A stretch of DNA of 64,000 nt from Vitellaria paradoxa (GCA_019916065.1 CM034236.1:53410690-53474689), one strand, 5' to 3'. Shown: positions 33,735 to 45,910, counted from the stretch's first letter. Made by a program: numbers and translations. The notes: generated from the sequence alone by a model not told the origin.

Positions 33735-34165
33735 TTGAGTTTTAGCTTACTCGGACTCGACTCGAGTTATTCATATTGAATTCAAACTCAAACTTAATTC
33801 GAATTTTTATATAAACTTAAACTAGACTCGATAAAAAATGATTTAAACTTTAAATTGACTTTCGAATAATTTGATTGAATAAAAATGACGACATTTTAGC
33901 TTAAAATATAATAAATAAAATATTATTAAAAATAAATAAAATATTTTTAAAGATACATAATATTATAAAAAAATGTATATATAATTTTATTGAGTTGGTT
34001 TATGAGCTTTTGAGCATGAGTTTTTCAAGATTCAAGTTTGAACTCAATCTTAATTCTAAACAAGTTATAACCGAAACTCGTTTTACTTACGAATCGAACT
34101 TGAGTTGAACTTTTTTTTTTTTTTACCGAGCTCGAGCAATAGGAAAAAAGTTCGACTCATGGCCA
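33735..34165. repeat. AT-rich repeat with ACTCGAGTT/GAGCTCGAG words
   Basis: Many direct and inverted copies of words such as ACTCGACTCGAGTT, AACTCAAACTTAA, GAACTTGAGTTGAAC and CCGAGCTCGAGC cluster at both ends of this stretch, around an AT-rich centre. Similar stretches lie at 620-770 and 56335-57125. This looks like a non-autonomous DNA transposon family. Confidence 0.4.
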
Positions 34166-35095
34166 ATCGTAGCTTTTATGCATATCATAAATAGAGGGAA
34201 AAATTACAAATTTAGTCTTAGAAACATAGAAAAACATAATTTCATATTTTTTATTTATTTCTTATTTAATGTAACACCCAGTATTTATTTTTGGTCATTT
34301 ATGTATTATTTGGGCCAATAAATATTTAAATTGAGATTTAGTTGTTTTATTTTATTTTTCTCGTGCTGAGTTTAGCCCGAATTAATATTTAGTTTGATGA
34401 CTTAGCGAAGGGCTCAGCTTTTTTATTTTCTTTCTTTCCATTCATTCCTCTTTTTTTTTTTTTTTCATTTTTCTCCCTTTTGGCTCGGCAATTTTCCATA
34501 GAACAGGAGAGAGAGAAAAGAGAGAAAAAATAGAGAGGGTAGAGAGAAAAAGTCTAATTTGGAGCGGAAGCCAAATTGAGGTAGTATTTGACGCTGTGAA
34601 TGTTGTGGCGGTGACCATTTTCGATGGTTTGGCTCGAAGTGGGAAAAATCAGCTTTTGAAGGTTAGGATCTCAACCGATTTTCTTTATTTTTTTTCTTTT
34701 CTTTTGATTCAAAGTAGGTAAGACTTATATTTGTATTCTAGACATTGTTAGTATGATTTTGATATATATATGCTTGATTTAGTTGAATATCATGAGATTT
34801 GTGTGTATATGTGTATATATGAATGTGTGCATATATATATATATATATATGCATATAAATGTGAAGATCTTGCATATATATGAATTATTCTTCAATTAAA
34901 TGTTGTAAAAACATGTGATTTAAGTGTTTAAATATTTATACATGATTTATTGTTGAGATGGAGCTTACATAAGTAATTTGGGGCGTTTTGGAGTGGGATT
35001 TCGTTGAAAACGAACTCAGGAATCGGGTGCTGGTTGCTGGTGTCCAAACAGTTATCCTAGCGTTCGAATGGCACTTGGCAGTAAGGTTGGATGCT
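34166..35095. other. Spacer with possible LTR remnant
   Basis: TGTAACACCC at 34270 is a common start of Ty3/gypsy LTRs, followed by moderately GC DNA and a GA-rich patch (34505-34550). An AT microsatellite lies near 34832-34850. No matching LTR end was found before the hAT element, so this is only a hint. Confidence 0.3.
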
Positions 35096-37952
35096 GGTAG
35101 TGATGGAAATGGGTCGGGTTAGCCCAAGACCCCGCCTAGCCCGACTTGACCTGAAAATTGCCCCGGCCTATCCTAACCCGCCCTCCCGTACGGCCCATTC
35201 CTACCCGCCTCTTTTACTCTCGGGTCAGGGCTTGGGTCGGCATGCCCGGCCCCGAGAATTGGCCCAAGCCTCCACCCGCCCCGCGCGACTTGCCCTGACC
35301 CGCACCCTTTCTCCCTTTTTCTTCCCACGTCGTGCCATACCGAATGTCTCCTCACCAGTCAGTGACCATTGGGGGGGATTTTCCTTTTTTTTTTCTTTTA
35401 CAATTTTAGGCTGCAGCTTTTTTTTTTTTCCAAAATGCTACCCGGGGCCTCGGGCACACAACCAATGGTAGTGAGTCAGTGACCAACTGTTACCCGGGGC
35501 CCCAACGGTCTAATTCCAAATTTAATTACAAAATTTATCCCAAAAAATTACAAAATCCTCCAACATTCCATTATAAATACCCTACACACATTCGTTCAAA
35601 CATACGAAAAACTAAAAAATTCTCTCTCAAATTTCTATACTACCAAGCTACCAACTCTCAAGTGTGCTCTTCAATTGTGCTTAAGTGCATCAAATGCTGT
35701 TAATTTTGAAATCAAGATTTAAAGATCAAGTGTTTCAAAGATTCAAATTATTCTAAGTTAGTATTTAATTTTTTTTTTTAAATTTGCATACATACATTTT
35801 TTTAATTTTCATACTTTAATTTTTCTATCTAATTATTTTTTTCTAAATGGATCCTAGAGACACCTATTTTTTTTTTGACTTGAAGGATAAGGACTCAATA
35901 TCTTCCCCCCAAGAACAAATGGAACAATTTGCATCATCACAAATATCAACACCTGCTAGCATGAGTGGTGATGTTGGTGCATCATCTTTCTCGCCACGGC
36001 CAACAACAATATGGTTCTTCAAAAGCATGCGGCCTTTTTTACTAGAATTCCACACGATAATGGAATGTACAAGACTAAATGTAATATTTGTGGCGATTTA
36101 TTACATGGTAGGACTATTTCTTTCTATGACTAGTCACCTAAAAAAATATTTAAATAGAAAATACCGACACGATCCCGCATCAATTATCTGATTGATCAAT
36201 ATTTTCCACATACTATATAAATTCAATTAGGTAACGAATGAAGTAATTTAAATATTTTTTTCTTATGACCCTACAAGAACACAAAATAATTTAGTTATAT
36301 ATATTGTTAAAGATGAGCAACTTTTCACAATGAGTAAAAATCGACATTTTAAAGAATTTATTCGTGAAAGTTCTATGCCACAATATTGCTATTTTTCAAG
36401 AAATACTTCAAAAATAAAGTTTTACGAAATTTTGAAACAAAAAAAAAAAGAAAAAATGAATTAAAAACTTATTTTGTCAATTTTGAAGGAAATATTTGCT
36501 CAACCTCTGATATGTGAAAATCCTGCCAAGATATTAAATATCTTTGTATAACTACACATTATATTGACAAAAATTGGAGATTAAATAAATGCATTCTTTC
36601 ATTTAAATTAGTTGAACAACCTTATACTGGATTAAGTGTTGGGAAACTTATTTGTAATAAACTTATATCATGAAATTTATGTAAAAAAATATTTTATATT
36701 ACTTTAGATAATGTTTCATGTAATGATGTTTATTTTAATTATTTATCTAATGCTTTGCCTGTGAAGTGTTTATTATTTTATAGGCGTTGTTGTGTCATAT
36801 ACTTAATTTAATTGTAAAGGATGGATTTGATATTTATGAATCTTCCATTGTTAAAATAAAAAAAGCTGTAGTTTGTACTATGAGTTTCTAAAAAGGAATT
36901 AATCTATTTGTTGATTCATATGCTCAAATTGGTTTAAAATCTAGAAAATTATCAATGGAAATTAATATAAGATGGAATTTAATATATATTATGTTAAAAG
37001 TTGCTATTAAATATCAAAAAGAAATTGATTTATTTATTTTAGGTAATCAAGCTATTGGTTTAGATAGTATTGTGCCCATTGATTGGGCAAATGCAATTTT
37101 TTATAGTGATTATTTTAATGTTTTTGATTTGCTACTAAAATATTTTGTGGAATTTATTATCTAACTTCTTCTATTGTTTGTTTACCAATTGGGGTTATTG
37201 ATGAAATTTTTAAAAAATATTTTGTTCATGAATATTATGCTACTATGATTTTTACAATGAAAGAACAAATTGATAAATATTTTAACCCACTTCTCATATA
37301 TTTTGGTATTACCACTATTTTAGACCCTAGATATAAAGAATATCTTTTTCTTCAATTATTAGATATGATATATGGGCCTGAAAGTGCCTAAGAACAATTA
37401 AATAATATTAAAGAGCAAATGCAAGTTTTAATGGGTCGGTATGATACTAATCGTACAACTGTCCAAATAATTACCGCCACAACGTCCTCCTCTTACCATG
37501 ACTTTGGTGGCAATACATCCTTACGGTGAAGAATAAAATGTCGGTAGACAAATTCATCAACAAGTGCTAGCTCATCAAGTTTATCCGACCTATAACATTA
37601 TCTCGGTACATTTCTAATAGAAAGTGAATATGATTTTAATTTTTTAGGCTGGTGGAAGGGATAACAATCTAAGTTTTCAATTCTTTCAACTTTAACTCAT
37701 AATATTCTCGCATTTTCAGTTTCTATAGTAGCATCCAAGCAAGCATTTAGTACAAGTGGGAGTATTATCAGTTAATTTAGGAGTCGACTGGGCCCTCTAA
37801 CAATAGAAGCCTTAATGTATTTATGAGATTGGTATCTTACCAAAAATAGACAACAAGAAGATGCCGAAAAAGAGCAACTTGCTCTTAATTTTGATGCAAT
37901 GTATTTAGGTGAAAGAGAAGAACACACTAGTGAATCTAGTGATGAAGGATAA
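35096..37952 (+). pseudogene. Decayed hAT transposon with transposase remnant
   Basis: The left part (35096-35300) starts near TAGTGATGGAAATGGGTCGG and is rich in CCCGCC/GGGTCGG words, as in subterminal regions of hAT elements. An ATG at 35847 opens a degenerate transposase reaching a stop at 37950-37952. Readable pieces include a BED zinc-finger stretch (CKMYKTKCNICGDLLHGRT-like, near 36060-36110, across a frame change), SMEINIRWNLIYIMLKVA near 36955, ITTILDPRYKEYLFLQLL near 37305, and the C-terminal dimerisation region around 37730-37850. The frame is broken many times, so no active protein is made. I could not find a matching right inverted end. Confidence 0.75.
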
Positions 37953-38395
37953 TGATGTATTGATAGAGTAATATTTGCAAATAATAGTCGCTCTTATAAG
38001 TGCTAACTTAATTGGAATGTATAAGATATGAAGTGATGCACCAATTTGTTACTTTATCATTTGTTTTTTTTTTTATAATTCTACATTTATAAATTGTAAT
38101 TTTGAATTTAGTGTTAATTATGTAATTACTTGATGTTTAATAAATTTTAATTTTTGTCAATAATTATTTTAATATGTGTAGTTGAGTTTTAAAAAGTAGC
38201 AGCAAAAAGTAAATCCTCAGATTCCATCTACATATACATATATCTATATAATAAAATACATTCTATTTCAAAAATATCCATCTCACAAACTATAATTAAC
38301 GGCTGAAATTGAATTTTACAGACAAGTGAATGGCTGAGATTTTTTTCAACAAAACTTCCTCCATAAGCTCTCGCCTTTTTCACAAATATACAGGG
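37953..38395. other. Spacer right of the hAT relic
   Basis: AT-rich, no gene. A right-hand inverted terminus of the hAT element was looked for here and not found. Confidence 0.4.
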
Positions 38396-38625
38396 GGGAG
38401 AGAGGAGGGAGAAGTGACAGGGGAAAAAGATGAGGGGCGGGCGTGGGGGGAGTGATAGAGGAGAGAGAGAGGGGGCGTGGGGGGAAGTGATAGGGGAGAG
38501 AGAAGGGGGTGTGGGAGGAGTGACAGGAGAAAGAGACAGGAGGCGGCGTGGGGGAAAGTGACAAAGGAGAGAAAGGGGGGTGTAGAGGAGTGACAGGGGA
38601 GAAAGAGGGGGCAGAAGGACATGAG
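38396..38625. repeat. G/A-rich minisatellite, unit about 35 bp
   Basis: Five to six degenerate units, each with an AGTGA(C/T)AG(A/G)GGA start, a GA-rich middle and a GGCGTGGGG-type end. Unit length varies between about 26 and 39 bp. The opposite strand reads as a Pro/Ser/Leu-rich frame in all three phases, which is a by-product of the repeat and not a gene. Confidence 0.85.
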
Positions 38626-39951
38626 AGCAAATTTTTTTAAATACATTCACTTTTAAATACATATATGTTAAATCAAAAATACATATATTTTATAATGATT
38701 TAAAAAAAAGGGTGGTGGTATTTTCATGAACATGGTCAAACCAAATAAAGGCCTATTAATTTAGAAAATTATATACAAGCATTGTTGATTTTGTTTTTAT
38801 TTATTTATAAATTTTATTTTTGTTCTATTATTATTAAAATTTTACTTCCGTTGTTTTTTTTTTTACTTTTATACTTATTTATTTTAAAAATATAATTTTA
38901 TCTCATTAATTATAAATTTTGAGTGCTAATTACCCAGACTAACTATGAAAAGTAAGTTATTCTTATTCACTGAAGTTCTCTTTTGGAAACATTCAAAGAA
39001 ATAGGAGACTTTTATAAGAAAAATGAACTATTCTTATTCACTGAGTGTTAATTATCTAGGCTAACTACCTAGACGTGTACCTGTCAACCGCTGATGGGGG
39101 ATAAGAGAAGGAGGGTGAGAGGACAGGGAGAGGGGGTCGGGGGGTTTGCTTGGGAGAGGGTGCGGTCCGTGCTTTGTACACAAATTTTGAAATTTGAAAT
39201 TCAAATATATATATATTTTATTTATATTATCTACAAATGTCATAGGAATTTATACAATAATAATAAAATTGTACACATTTATTAAACAATATATAGATAT
39301 CTATTAGACAAAATCAGTTAAATTTTTTATTTAAAAAAATATTTAAACTTTAATTTTTTAAAATTTTCTTAAAAATAACATTAAAATTAAAATTTTAATT
39401 GTAATGTACCTAAAACTTGAATTTTAAATATATATACTTTTACATTTTGCGTCATTTATATAATAAGAAAGTTTAAAATTTTGAATTAGAGATATTTTTA
39501 ATGGTTGAATTTGCTAAATGGCTACAATTATTTGAATACTTTTTGTATAAAAGATTTTAAGTTAATATTTTAAAAAATGTGATAATATTTATAATAAATA
39601 ATAAAATTTTATACTTTAATTTCTTTTTATTTTTATATGTTATTTTTACATGTTATTTTTACACTTTTTATGTAAGTTTATTTTATAAATTTAAATTTAA
39701 ACTATTTATATATCAAATTATATTTTTGTGCCTTTAGGTAATTGTTAGTATATATATATATCACACAAACTATCGGTACATAATGATTCCAAATGAATAT
39801 CAAACAAAAGAATTGAAATTTTCATTTGCTTAAGAGCGAGAAAGTTGACTGATAGAGTGAGACGAGGGTTTCCCTCTTCGCTAGACAAAGCTTTCCCTCT
39901 TCGCTGTTGGGGGAACAATGGGGCCCAAAAATGGAAAAGAAAACCAACATC
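38626..39951. other. AT-rich spacer upstream of the first PPR gene
   Basis: Includes two blocks repeated in opposite order: 38931-38975 and 39020-39075 share ATTCTTATTCACTGA and a TAATTA(C/T)C(C/T)AG.CTAACTA phrase. A second GA/G-rich patch lies at 39094-39165. No gene seen. From about 39830 the sequence is promoter-like. Confidence 0.45.
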
Positions 39952-39965
39952 AAACGGCGCCGTTT
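39952..39965. promoter_or_regulatory. Perfect palindrome AAACGGCGCCGTTT
   Basis: A 14-bp perfect palindrome about 250 bp upstream of the PPR ATG, with GGGCCC 30 bp before it. Its isolated high GC in a promoter position suggests a dimeric factor site. No factor can be named from sequence alone. Confidence 0.35.
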
Positions 39966-40212
39966 CACTGACGACCGCAGCTGCCAAGGTAAGCTGTCTC
40001 TCCTCTCCTTAACTGGACATTTGGGAATGAGGGTTTTAGCGATTGCTTCTTCTGAGCTCTTTCACCAATGAATTACCGTTGTCAAGGTTTTCGAGAAACG
40101 AGCACTCTGAAAATCAGGTAAGAGATGAAACTCACAAGTTATATGATGTGAAAAACTTCGAACTGCATGTACATTTTAGACTATTTAGCTACCGTCGAAT
40201 TGTTTTTACTTG

Positions 40213-41985
40213 ATGGCTAGCTGGGTTTGTGTGAACAATGAAACCCAATTTATCAAAACTGTGTGCGCAATTGTAGTGAAGGGTCACTGGGACAATATTT
40301 TGAAGCCAAAGATTGGTTCTTGTCTGACCTCAACAGCTATCAATCAGGTACTGCCGTACCTCTCGGTTGATGGGTCCTCTCTTTCTTGGTCATTTTTCAA
40401 ATGGGTTGAATCAATTCCCAATTACAAGCATTCTTTACAGTCTTCTTGGATTATGATTCACATCCTCACTAAGCAAAAACAGTACAAAACTGCTCAAAAC
40501 CTGCTCGAAAAGGTTGCTGCAAAGGATTTCCTGTCGTCACCGACGGTTTTGAATGCGCTCATGGAAAACCACGGCAACCCCGATTCAAATTCGCAAGTTC
40601 TGAGCTGGTTGGTGATAGTTTATGCTAATTCGAAGATGATCCAGGAAGCAATTCAGGTGTTCGAGCACATGAGAGTTAGTGGGCTTAAGCCTCATCTGCA
40701 TGCTTGTACTGTGCTTTTGAATTCATTGGTGAAGGATAGGTTGACTGATACAGTGTGGAAAATTTTTAAGAAAATGATAAAAGCTGGGGTTGATCCAAAC
40801 AGACACATATTTAATGTGTTGATTCATGCTTGTTGCAAGTCTGGGGATGTGGAAAAAGCAGAGCAATTGTTGAATGAGATGGAGCTTAAGGGTATTTGTC
40901 CTGATCTCTTCACTTATAATACATTGATCTCTTTGTACTGCAAAAAGGGCATGCACTATCAAGCTTTGTCTATTCAAGATAGAATGGAACAGGGAGGAGT
41001 GTCTCCTGACATTGTGACCTATAATTGCCTTATTCATGGGCATTGTAGAGAAGGTAGAATGAGAGAGGCTTTAAGGCTTTTTAAGGAAATTAAGGGTGCT
41101 ATCCCTAATCACGTGACATACACTAGTCTAATTGATGGGTATTGCAGAGTGAATGAGCTTGATGAAGCTTTACGGTTGCGCGAGGCAATGGAAGCTAAAG
41201 GGTTGTATCTTGGTGTTGTCACCTATAATTCAATTCTTCGTAAATTGTGTTCGGAAGGCAGGATTAAGAATTCAAATAAACTCTTGAATGAGATGAATGA
41301 GAAGAAGATTGAACCCGATAATATCACATGTAACACATTAATTAATGCTTATTGCAAGATAGGAGATATGAAGTCTGCATTGAGAGTAAGAAGTAAGATG
41401 TTGGAGGCAGGATTGAAACCTGACCAGTTTACTTACAGGGCATTGATTCATGGTTTCTGTAAGGGACGGGAGATGGATAGTGCTAAAGACTTGTTGTTTG
41501 GCATGCATGATGCTGGTTTTTCTCCGAGTTATTGCACATATTCATGGCTTGTGGATGGATACTGTGATCAAGACAATGAAGAGGCAGTCGTAAGACTGTT
41601 GGATGAGTTTGTGAGAAAAGGTCTTTGCATTGATATTTCAGTGTATAGGGCACTAATACGAAGGTTGTGTAAAAGAGAGAAGATTGACTTTGCTCAACAA
41701 ATATTCACTCTTATGCAAGGGAAGGGAATATTAGGAGATAGTGTTGTATACACTAGTATGGCATACGCTTACCTGAAATTGGGGAAGACAGTTGTTGCTT
41801 CTGATATGTTAGATGAAATGTATAGGAGGAGGTTGATGATAACGCTCAAGCTTTACCGAAGTTTCAATGCTTCTTATGCTGATGACAAGAGCATCTTAGA
41901 TATCTTTTGGGATCAGGTGGCTGAAAGGGGCCTTATTTCAAAAAGCATCTTAAAATATATCCAGCAGTTGAAATTACACTCTTAG
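40213..41985 (+). CDS. P-class pentatricopeptide repeat protein (590 aa)
   Basis: A single-exon ORF of 590 residues from the ATG at 40213. From about residue 130 to 560 it is a nearly unbroken array of about twelve 35-residue PPR motifs, for example PDLFTYNTLISLYCKKG, PDIVTYNCLIHGHCREG and PDQFTYRALIHGFCKGRE. There is no E, DYW or SMR domain at the C-terminus, so it is P-class. PPR proteins bind organellar RNA in a sequence-specific way to stabilise, process or promote translation of transcripts. The N-terminus lacks an obvious strong presequence, so mitochondrion or plastid cannot be decided. It resembles Arabidopsis At5g38730 as I remember it, which also lies next to RRP7. The RNA target is unknown. 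Confidence 0.93.
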   Translation: MASWVCVNNETQFIKTVCAIVVKGHWDNILKPKIGSCLTSTAINQVLPYLSVDGSSLSWSFFKWVESIPNYKHSLQSSWIMIHILTKQKQYKTAQNLLEKVAAKDFLSSPTVLNALMENHGNPDSNSQVLSWLVIVYANSKMIQEAIQVFEHMRVSGLKPHLHACTVLLNSLVKDRLTDTVWKIFKKMIKAGVDPNRHIFNVLIHACCKSGDVEKAEQLLNEMELKGICPDLFTYNTLISLYCKKGMHYQALSIQDRMEQGGVSPDIVTYNCLIHGHCREGRMREALRLFKEIKGAIPNHVTYTSLIDGYCRVNELDEALRLREAMEAKGLYLGVVTYNSILRKLCSEGRIKNSNKLLNEMNEKKIEPDNITCNTLINAYCKIGDMKSALRVRSKMLEAGLKPDQFTYRALIHGFCKGREMDSAKDLLFGMHDAGFSPSYCTYSWLVDGYCDQDNEEAVVRLLDEFVRKGLCIDISVYRALIRRLCKREKIDFAQQIFTLMQGKGILGDSVVYTSMAYAYLKLGKTVVASDMLDEMYRRRLMITLKLYRSFNASYADDKSILDIFWDQVAERGLISKSILKYIQQLKLHS

Positions 41986-43588
41986 AGGAGAGTTGCTGAT
42001 ATCTGGAATGCAGCAGGATCAAGCTTATCATACTTGATGCAGGTGCTGGCGCATTCCCTTTCAGCTTGCGATTCAAGATATTCCATTGGGTACATGAATG
42101 TATGCAGATTGTAATGCTGGCGCCATAGCCCCAAGCGAATGGTTTTACAGAAAAATTTTTTGGCCAAACATGGATGTCTATCATTTATGTTGACCTTGTG
42201 GCTTCATGCCAAGTTTTCTCGTTTAGACGAGTCTCACAATTGGACAGTCCCAATGCATCCTCCTCTATTAGTGACAACCAGCTGAGAATTAAAGGGTTTA
42301 TTTCATCCTCACTAATTAATGACATGTATATAGATTTCAGTTCTGTGGTTGTTTTCTCTTTTTAGCACAAGAGCATATGACATCGTGTATTTCTCTCTTA
42401 GATGTGGATAAGCACAGAACATGACTTACGTTCTTTGTTATATATAACACAAATCCAATTGTGCTTCAAAAGCTGGCTGTTCATATGACATTGGATTTTA
42501 TATACTTGCACTTTGTTTTGTTCTCACTAGACTGTGTTTCTTTCATTTTACATTTATGCTGGCGTAATTACTCCATGTTATTCATTTCTTCGTCAAAATA
42601 TTTGTTATGTCAAAGTAAAGTGAGCAGACAATAAACCTTTAGAACTTCATCCAACTTCATCTTGCAGAGAACAACGAAGAATATGGTAAAAAAAGGAAGT
42701 GGGGCATGGACTAGAGCTCAACCTCACAGCTCCAAATTCTTTATCATGTTTCAAAAGGTTTATTTGTCTTTTTTATGTTTTTTCTCTGAGGAACTGAATA
42801 TAAAGAGAATTTGAGATTAATCCTCGCCTTAAAACATAGTGAAGGCAATGACAAAAAGGTGCCATCAAGTTATTTTTTGTACATTTTATGAAACAAGATT
42901 ATATTCACTTCCATTTTCGTTTCTCTGTTGCCTATTTCCATTTTTATGTCTCTTCTTTTTCTATATTTTTCTGGGAGAAAAAGATGGGGTCACTCAAAAC
43001 ACTCTCTGGCTATGTCAGCCACTATTTGATTAAGATTTAAGCGGTTCCATTTTTGAATTTTGTGCAGATTCCAGCATTTTTATGTTGTCCTTGATTTGTT
43101 TAAATTCAGTATGAGCTGGTAATTTTGGGCACATATTTTCTTTTTTGCTTTATATCCGCCTTCAATAGCTCATTTGGGTGTTAGTGGTCTCTCTGTTAAG
43201 CTAATTGGTCAAAGTGTATGTGTGTTTTTCATTTAACTTCAGAAATTTGTTTCCCAAATTGCAGAACAGGTGTGTCTACTTCGTGGCATGCACATACCCC
43301 ATCTTATTTCAGAATAATATATTAGCGATAATGTTTCTGCTTTTCCTTGCATTTCTTTTTTCCTTTTCTGATTTAGAAATTTGTTACAGATGTATTTACG
43401 ACAGGGCATGTGCATACGGCGTACCCAGTCTTATTTCAGATATTAAATATTATAGTTGAGACATGAACATCTGTTAACTGAAAGCCACAAGCACAGGGGC
43501 ATATGAACAAAAAACAAATTAAAAAGAATTGAGAGAAGATTGTGTTAACTTTGTATCTATTTATCTTCCATTTATGTACTTCTTTATG
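41986..43588. other. 3' flank of PPR gene and spacer
   Basis: The first 200-400 bases may be 3' UTR. Two phrases ending TTATTTCAGA, each after a CATGTGCATAC-type word, occur at about 43280-43310 and 43400-43440, an old local duplication. No further gene identified. Confidence 0.45.
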
Positions 43589-43960
43589 ACAAGCAACTCA
43601 ACACAACTAAATGGAGTCGCCTACATGGAGCTTTTCTTTTCCTTTTTTCTTTTTTCCTATTATGTTCTTCTAAGTGTCATTTTCTTTGTTAAACTACATT
43701 GAGTCTTGTGTTTTTTATTATTTCTACCTTCTAGTCTACCTCACCTGGTTGCCTTCTCGTATTACCATGATTTGGATGCTGTCACTCCTCTTGACTGGGG
43801 CATCATAGGGTTCCTGCCGTAAGTGGCCAAACCAATGAAGGAAGGAAGGTGGTCTTGGTCTCAGGCTGCTTTTAGATTGGAACAAAGCCTCTATGTCTAG
43901 GGATGTATAGACACTATGCTCGGGTAAATTATCTCTGGGGTTGATTGTTGCAAAAAGCAT
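43589..43960 (-). mobile_element. Degraded 3' end of a second RTE-type LINE
   Basis: The minus strand reads FLHWFGHLRQEPYDAPVKR around 43780-43850, matching the WFGHARRRPAEAPVRR motif of the RTE copy at 8356. The DNA near 43600-43627 (AACTAAATGGAGTCGCCTACATGG) resembles the RTE 3' end. Only the extreme C-terminal part is left. Confidence 0.5.
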
Positions 43961-43984
43961 TTGTTAAAGAATAAGGATTTTTAG

Positions 43985-45014
43985 CAAGTTAAAGTACCAG
44001 TTGATTGTTTTTGGACATGCCGTAAACTACTAAAACTCGGGCCTTTAGCAATCAAAATATCCAAGTATATTATTGGGAACGGGGAAACAACTTCTCTTTG
44101 GTACAACAATTGGTATCCCAAAGACCCTCTCATTCCAAAGTATGGACAAAGGCTCGTCTATGATGCTGGTATCTCATTGGACTCTAAGGTTTCCTCTGTC
44201 ATTGCAAATAATAGATGGGCGTGGCTATTCCCAAATACTTGGGAATTACAGGAAATTGTAAGCTCTGACATGATGAATATGCTACCTAATTGCACAAGGG
44301 CTGATAAATTCACATGGTTGGTTTCTAAAACACATGAATACTCTTCGGCCTCCACCTGGAAAGCCATTGGATAACAACATGCTGTAATAATCTGACAGAA
44401 GTTGATTTGATTTTCCAAAAACATATTAAGGCACAACTTTATCCTATGGCTAGCCATTAAATAAAGACTCAACATTAAAGATAAGTTTGTTTGATAGGGG
44501 ATAATTGCAGATGTTACATGTGATTTATGCAGGCAGAATGTGAAGACCCTTGATCATTTGTTCTTTGAATGCTCCTTCTCCCATGAAATCTGGAGATCCA
44601 TCTTCCAGTTATGCAAAATCTCAAAGACCAAACAAAAGTGGGCAGATGAAGTTGCATAGGTTGTTGGAAAATTTATTAAGAAGTCTTTCACTAATCCACA
44701 AACTGGCTTGGTCATCCATGGTATATAATATATGGATTAAAAGAAATACTCAGGCCTCTAGAGGATTATCGACTCCTGTTCATATGATTATCAAGAAGAT
44801 TGTACAAGAAATAAGAATTAAGGCCATGCAATTTGCTAAGATTAATATTTTAGATGCTAATATTGAAACTTGTAAAACTTTGGGGATCCTTATCTTTTGT
44901 ATAATTATTAGATAGTAACTATTTTTTTGTACATATAGGGTATGCCATCTGGACTGTATAATTCATTTTCCCCTTAATCCAAATTATTTTACTTACCGAA
45001 AAAAAAAAAAAAAT
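43985..45014 (+). mobile_element. 5'-truncated L1-type LINE with poly(A) tail
   Basis: The plus strand reads the post-RT part of an L1 ORF2: KLLKLGPLAIKISKYIIGNG, TTSLWYNNWYPKDPLIP (about 44090), a WAWLFPNTWELQEI stretch, then the zinc-finger-like LDHLFFECSFSHEIWRSIF (near 44550) and a final WIKRNTQASRG. Frames change several times, so it is dead. It ends in an A run at 44999-45014. The first base is approximate; I found no target duplication. Confidence 0.75.
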
Positions 45015-45903
45015 CTGTCTGCAATCTCACAAATCCCGGAATCTTGTCATTCTTAATCTTTATCTTTTCTAGTTTGCCACTCGTCCAACGCAGTATTCTC
45101 ATCTAGGCTACATTACCAATTCTATGTTTCCTCCCAATAAGCAAGGACCTAAACATTCATTTAATTTTGCTTATGACTGCCGCCCTGTTGACTGTATTTG
45201 TTCTTTGTAGATTGAACAGGACCATATATTTGTGGGTGTGAATTCATAATGGCATTAATTACTTGCATTCAGGCTCGTGTTTTTATAGGTGATAAAGCGA
45301 ATTAGCAGTTTTGAGCTGAGTTGCTGCAGCAGAAAAAGCGTCGGTGAGAACTATGAGAAGTGGAGCCTGAAAGCATTTTAATCAATTAGTATGTTCCTTG
45401 CAAATAGTAGGTTTTGATGCAGGAATTTAATGCATATGATACAGAATTTGTACATTACAAGTAACTGGCCATTGGACAGGCGTGGATCTATCTTGTCTAC
45501 ATTTTTTTTTTAATATCTAGTTGGGGCTGTCTTTTGTACAGCCTAGAATCAGTACCTTCTGTTTTATTGTTTTCAAGCCTTTTGGTTTGTATATCATATG
45601 TCATTTTTATGAAAAGTATTATAAATATTATGTACATTTTTAATTAAACATATATATGACAATTCACAAAAAAAGGAACAGCTTTCCATTGTTAAAGAGA
45701 ACTCCTCAAAGTTCGGATCCTGCACCTCTAAGACGCTAACCACCTTTGAATTGAAATAACTGATCTAGCGAATAATGGATCTCCACAAACAGCTCCCCTC
45801 GTCAAACTGTAAAACCAGAATTTCAGCAGGGGATTACACCTGTGAAAGTATTACTTCCTCCATGGTTTTACAAGTGTCAAGTAATGGATTGCTCTCCAAA
45901 AAC
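45015..45903. other. Spacer upstream of the KIN-like gene
   Basis: No gene seen. The stretch 45015-45200 could hold more LINE sequence, but I could not match it to a domain. Promoter of the following gene is likely in the last few hundred bases; I saw no clear ABRE there. Confidence 0.4.
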
Positions 45904-45910
45904 TATAAAT
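45904..45910 (+). promoter_or_regulatory. TATA box of the KIN-like gene
   Basis: TATAAAT lies 105 bp before the ATG of the small stress protein gene and would give a 5' UTR of about 70 nt. Confidence 0.5.

Noticed and set aside
34270..35095. Full gypsy LTR starting at TGTAACACCC
   Set aside because: Only the start resembles such LTRs. No paired end, duplication or internal domain was found, so it is kept only as a hint in the spacer entry.
35091..35471. 126-codon Pro/Arg-rich frame
   Set aside because: It is the GC-rich subterminal part of the hAT relic, not a protein gene.
38228..38662. Proline/serine-rich proteins in three minus-strand frames
   Set aside because: All three frames are open because the other strand is a purine-rich minisatellite; this is compositional.
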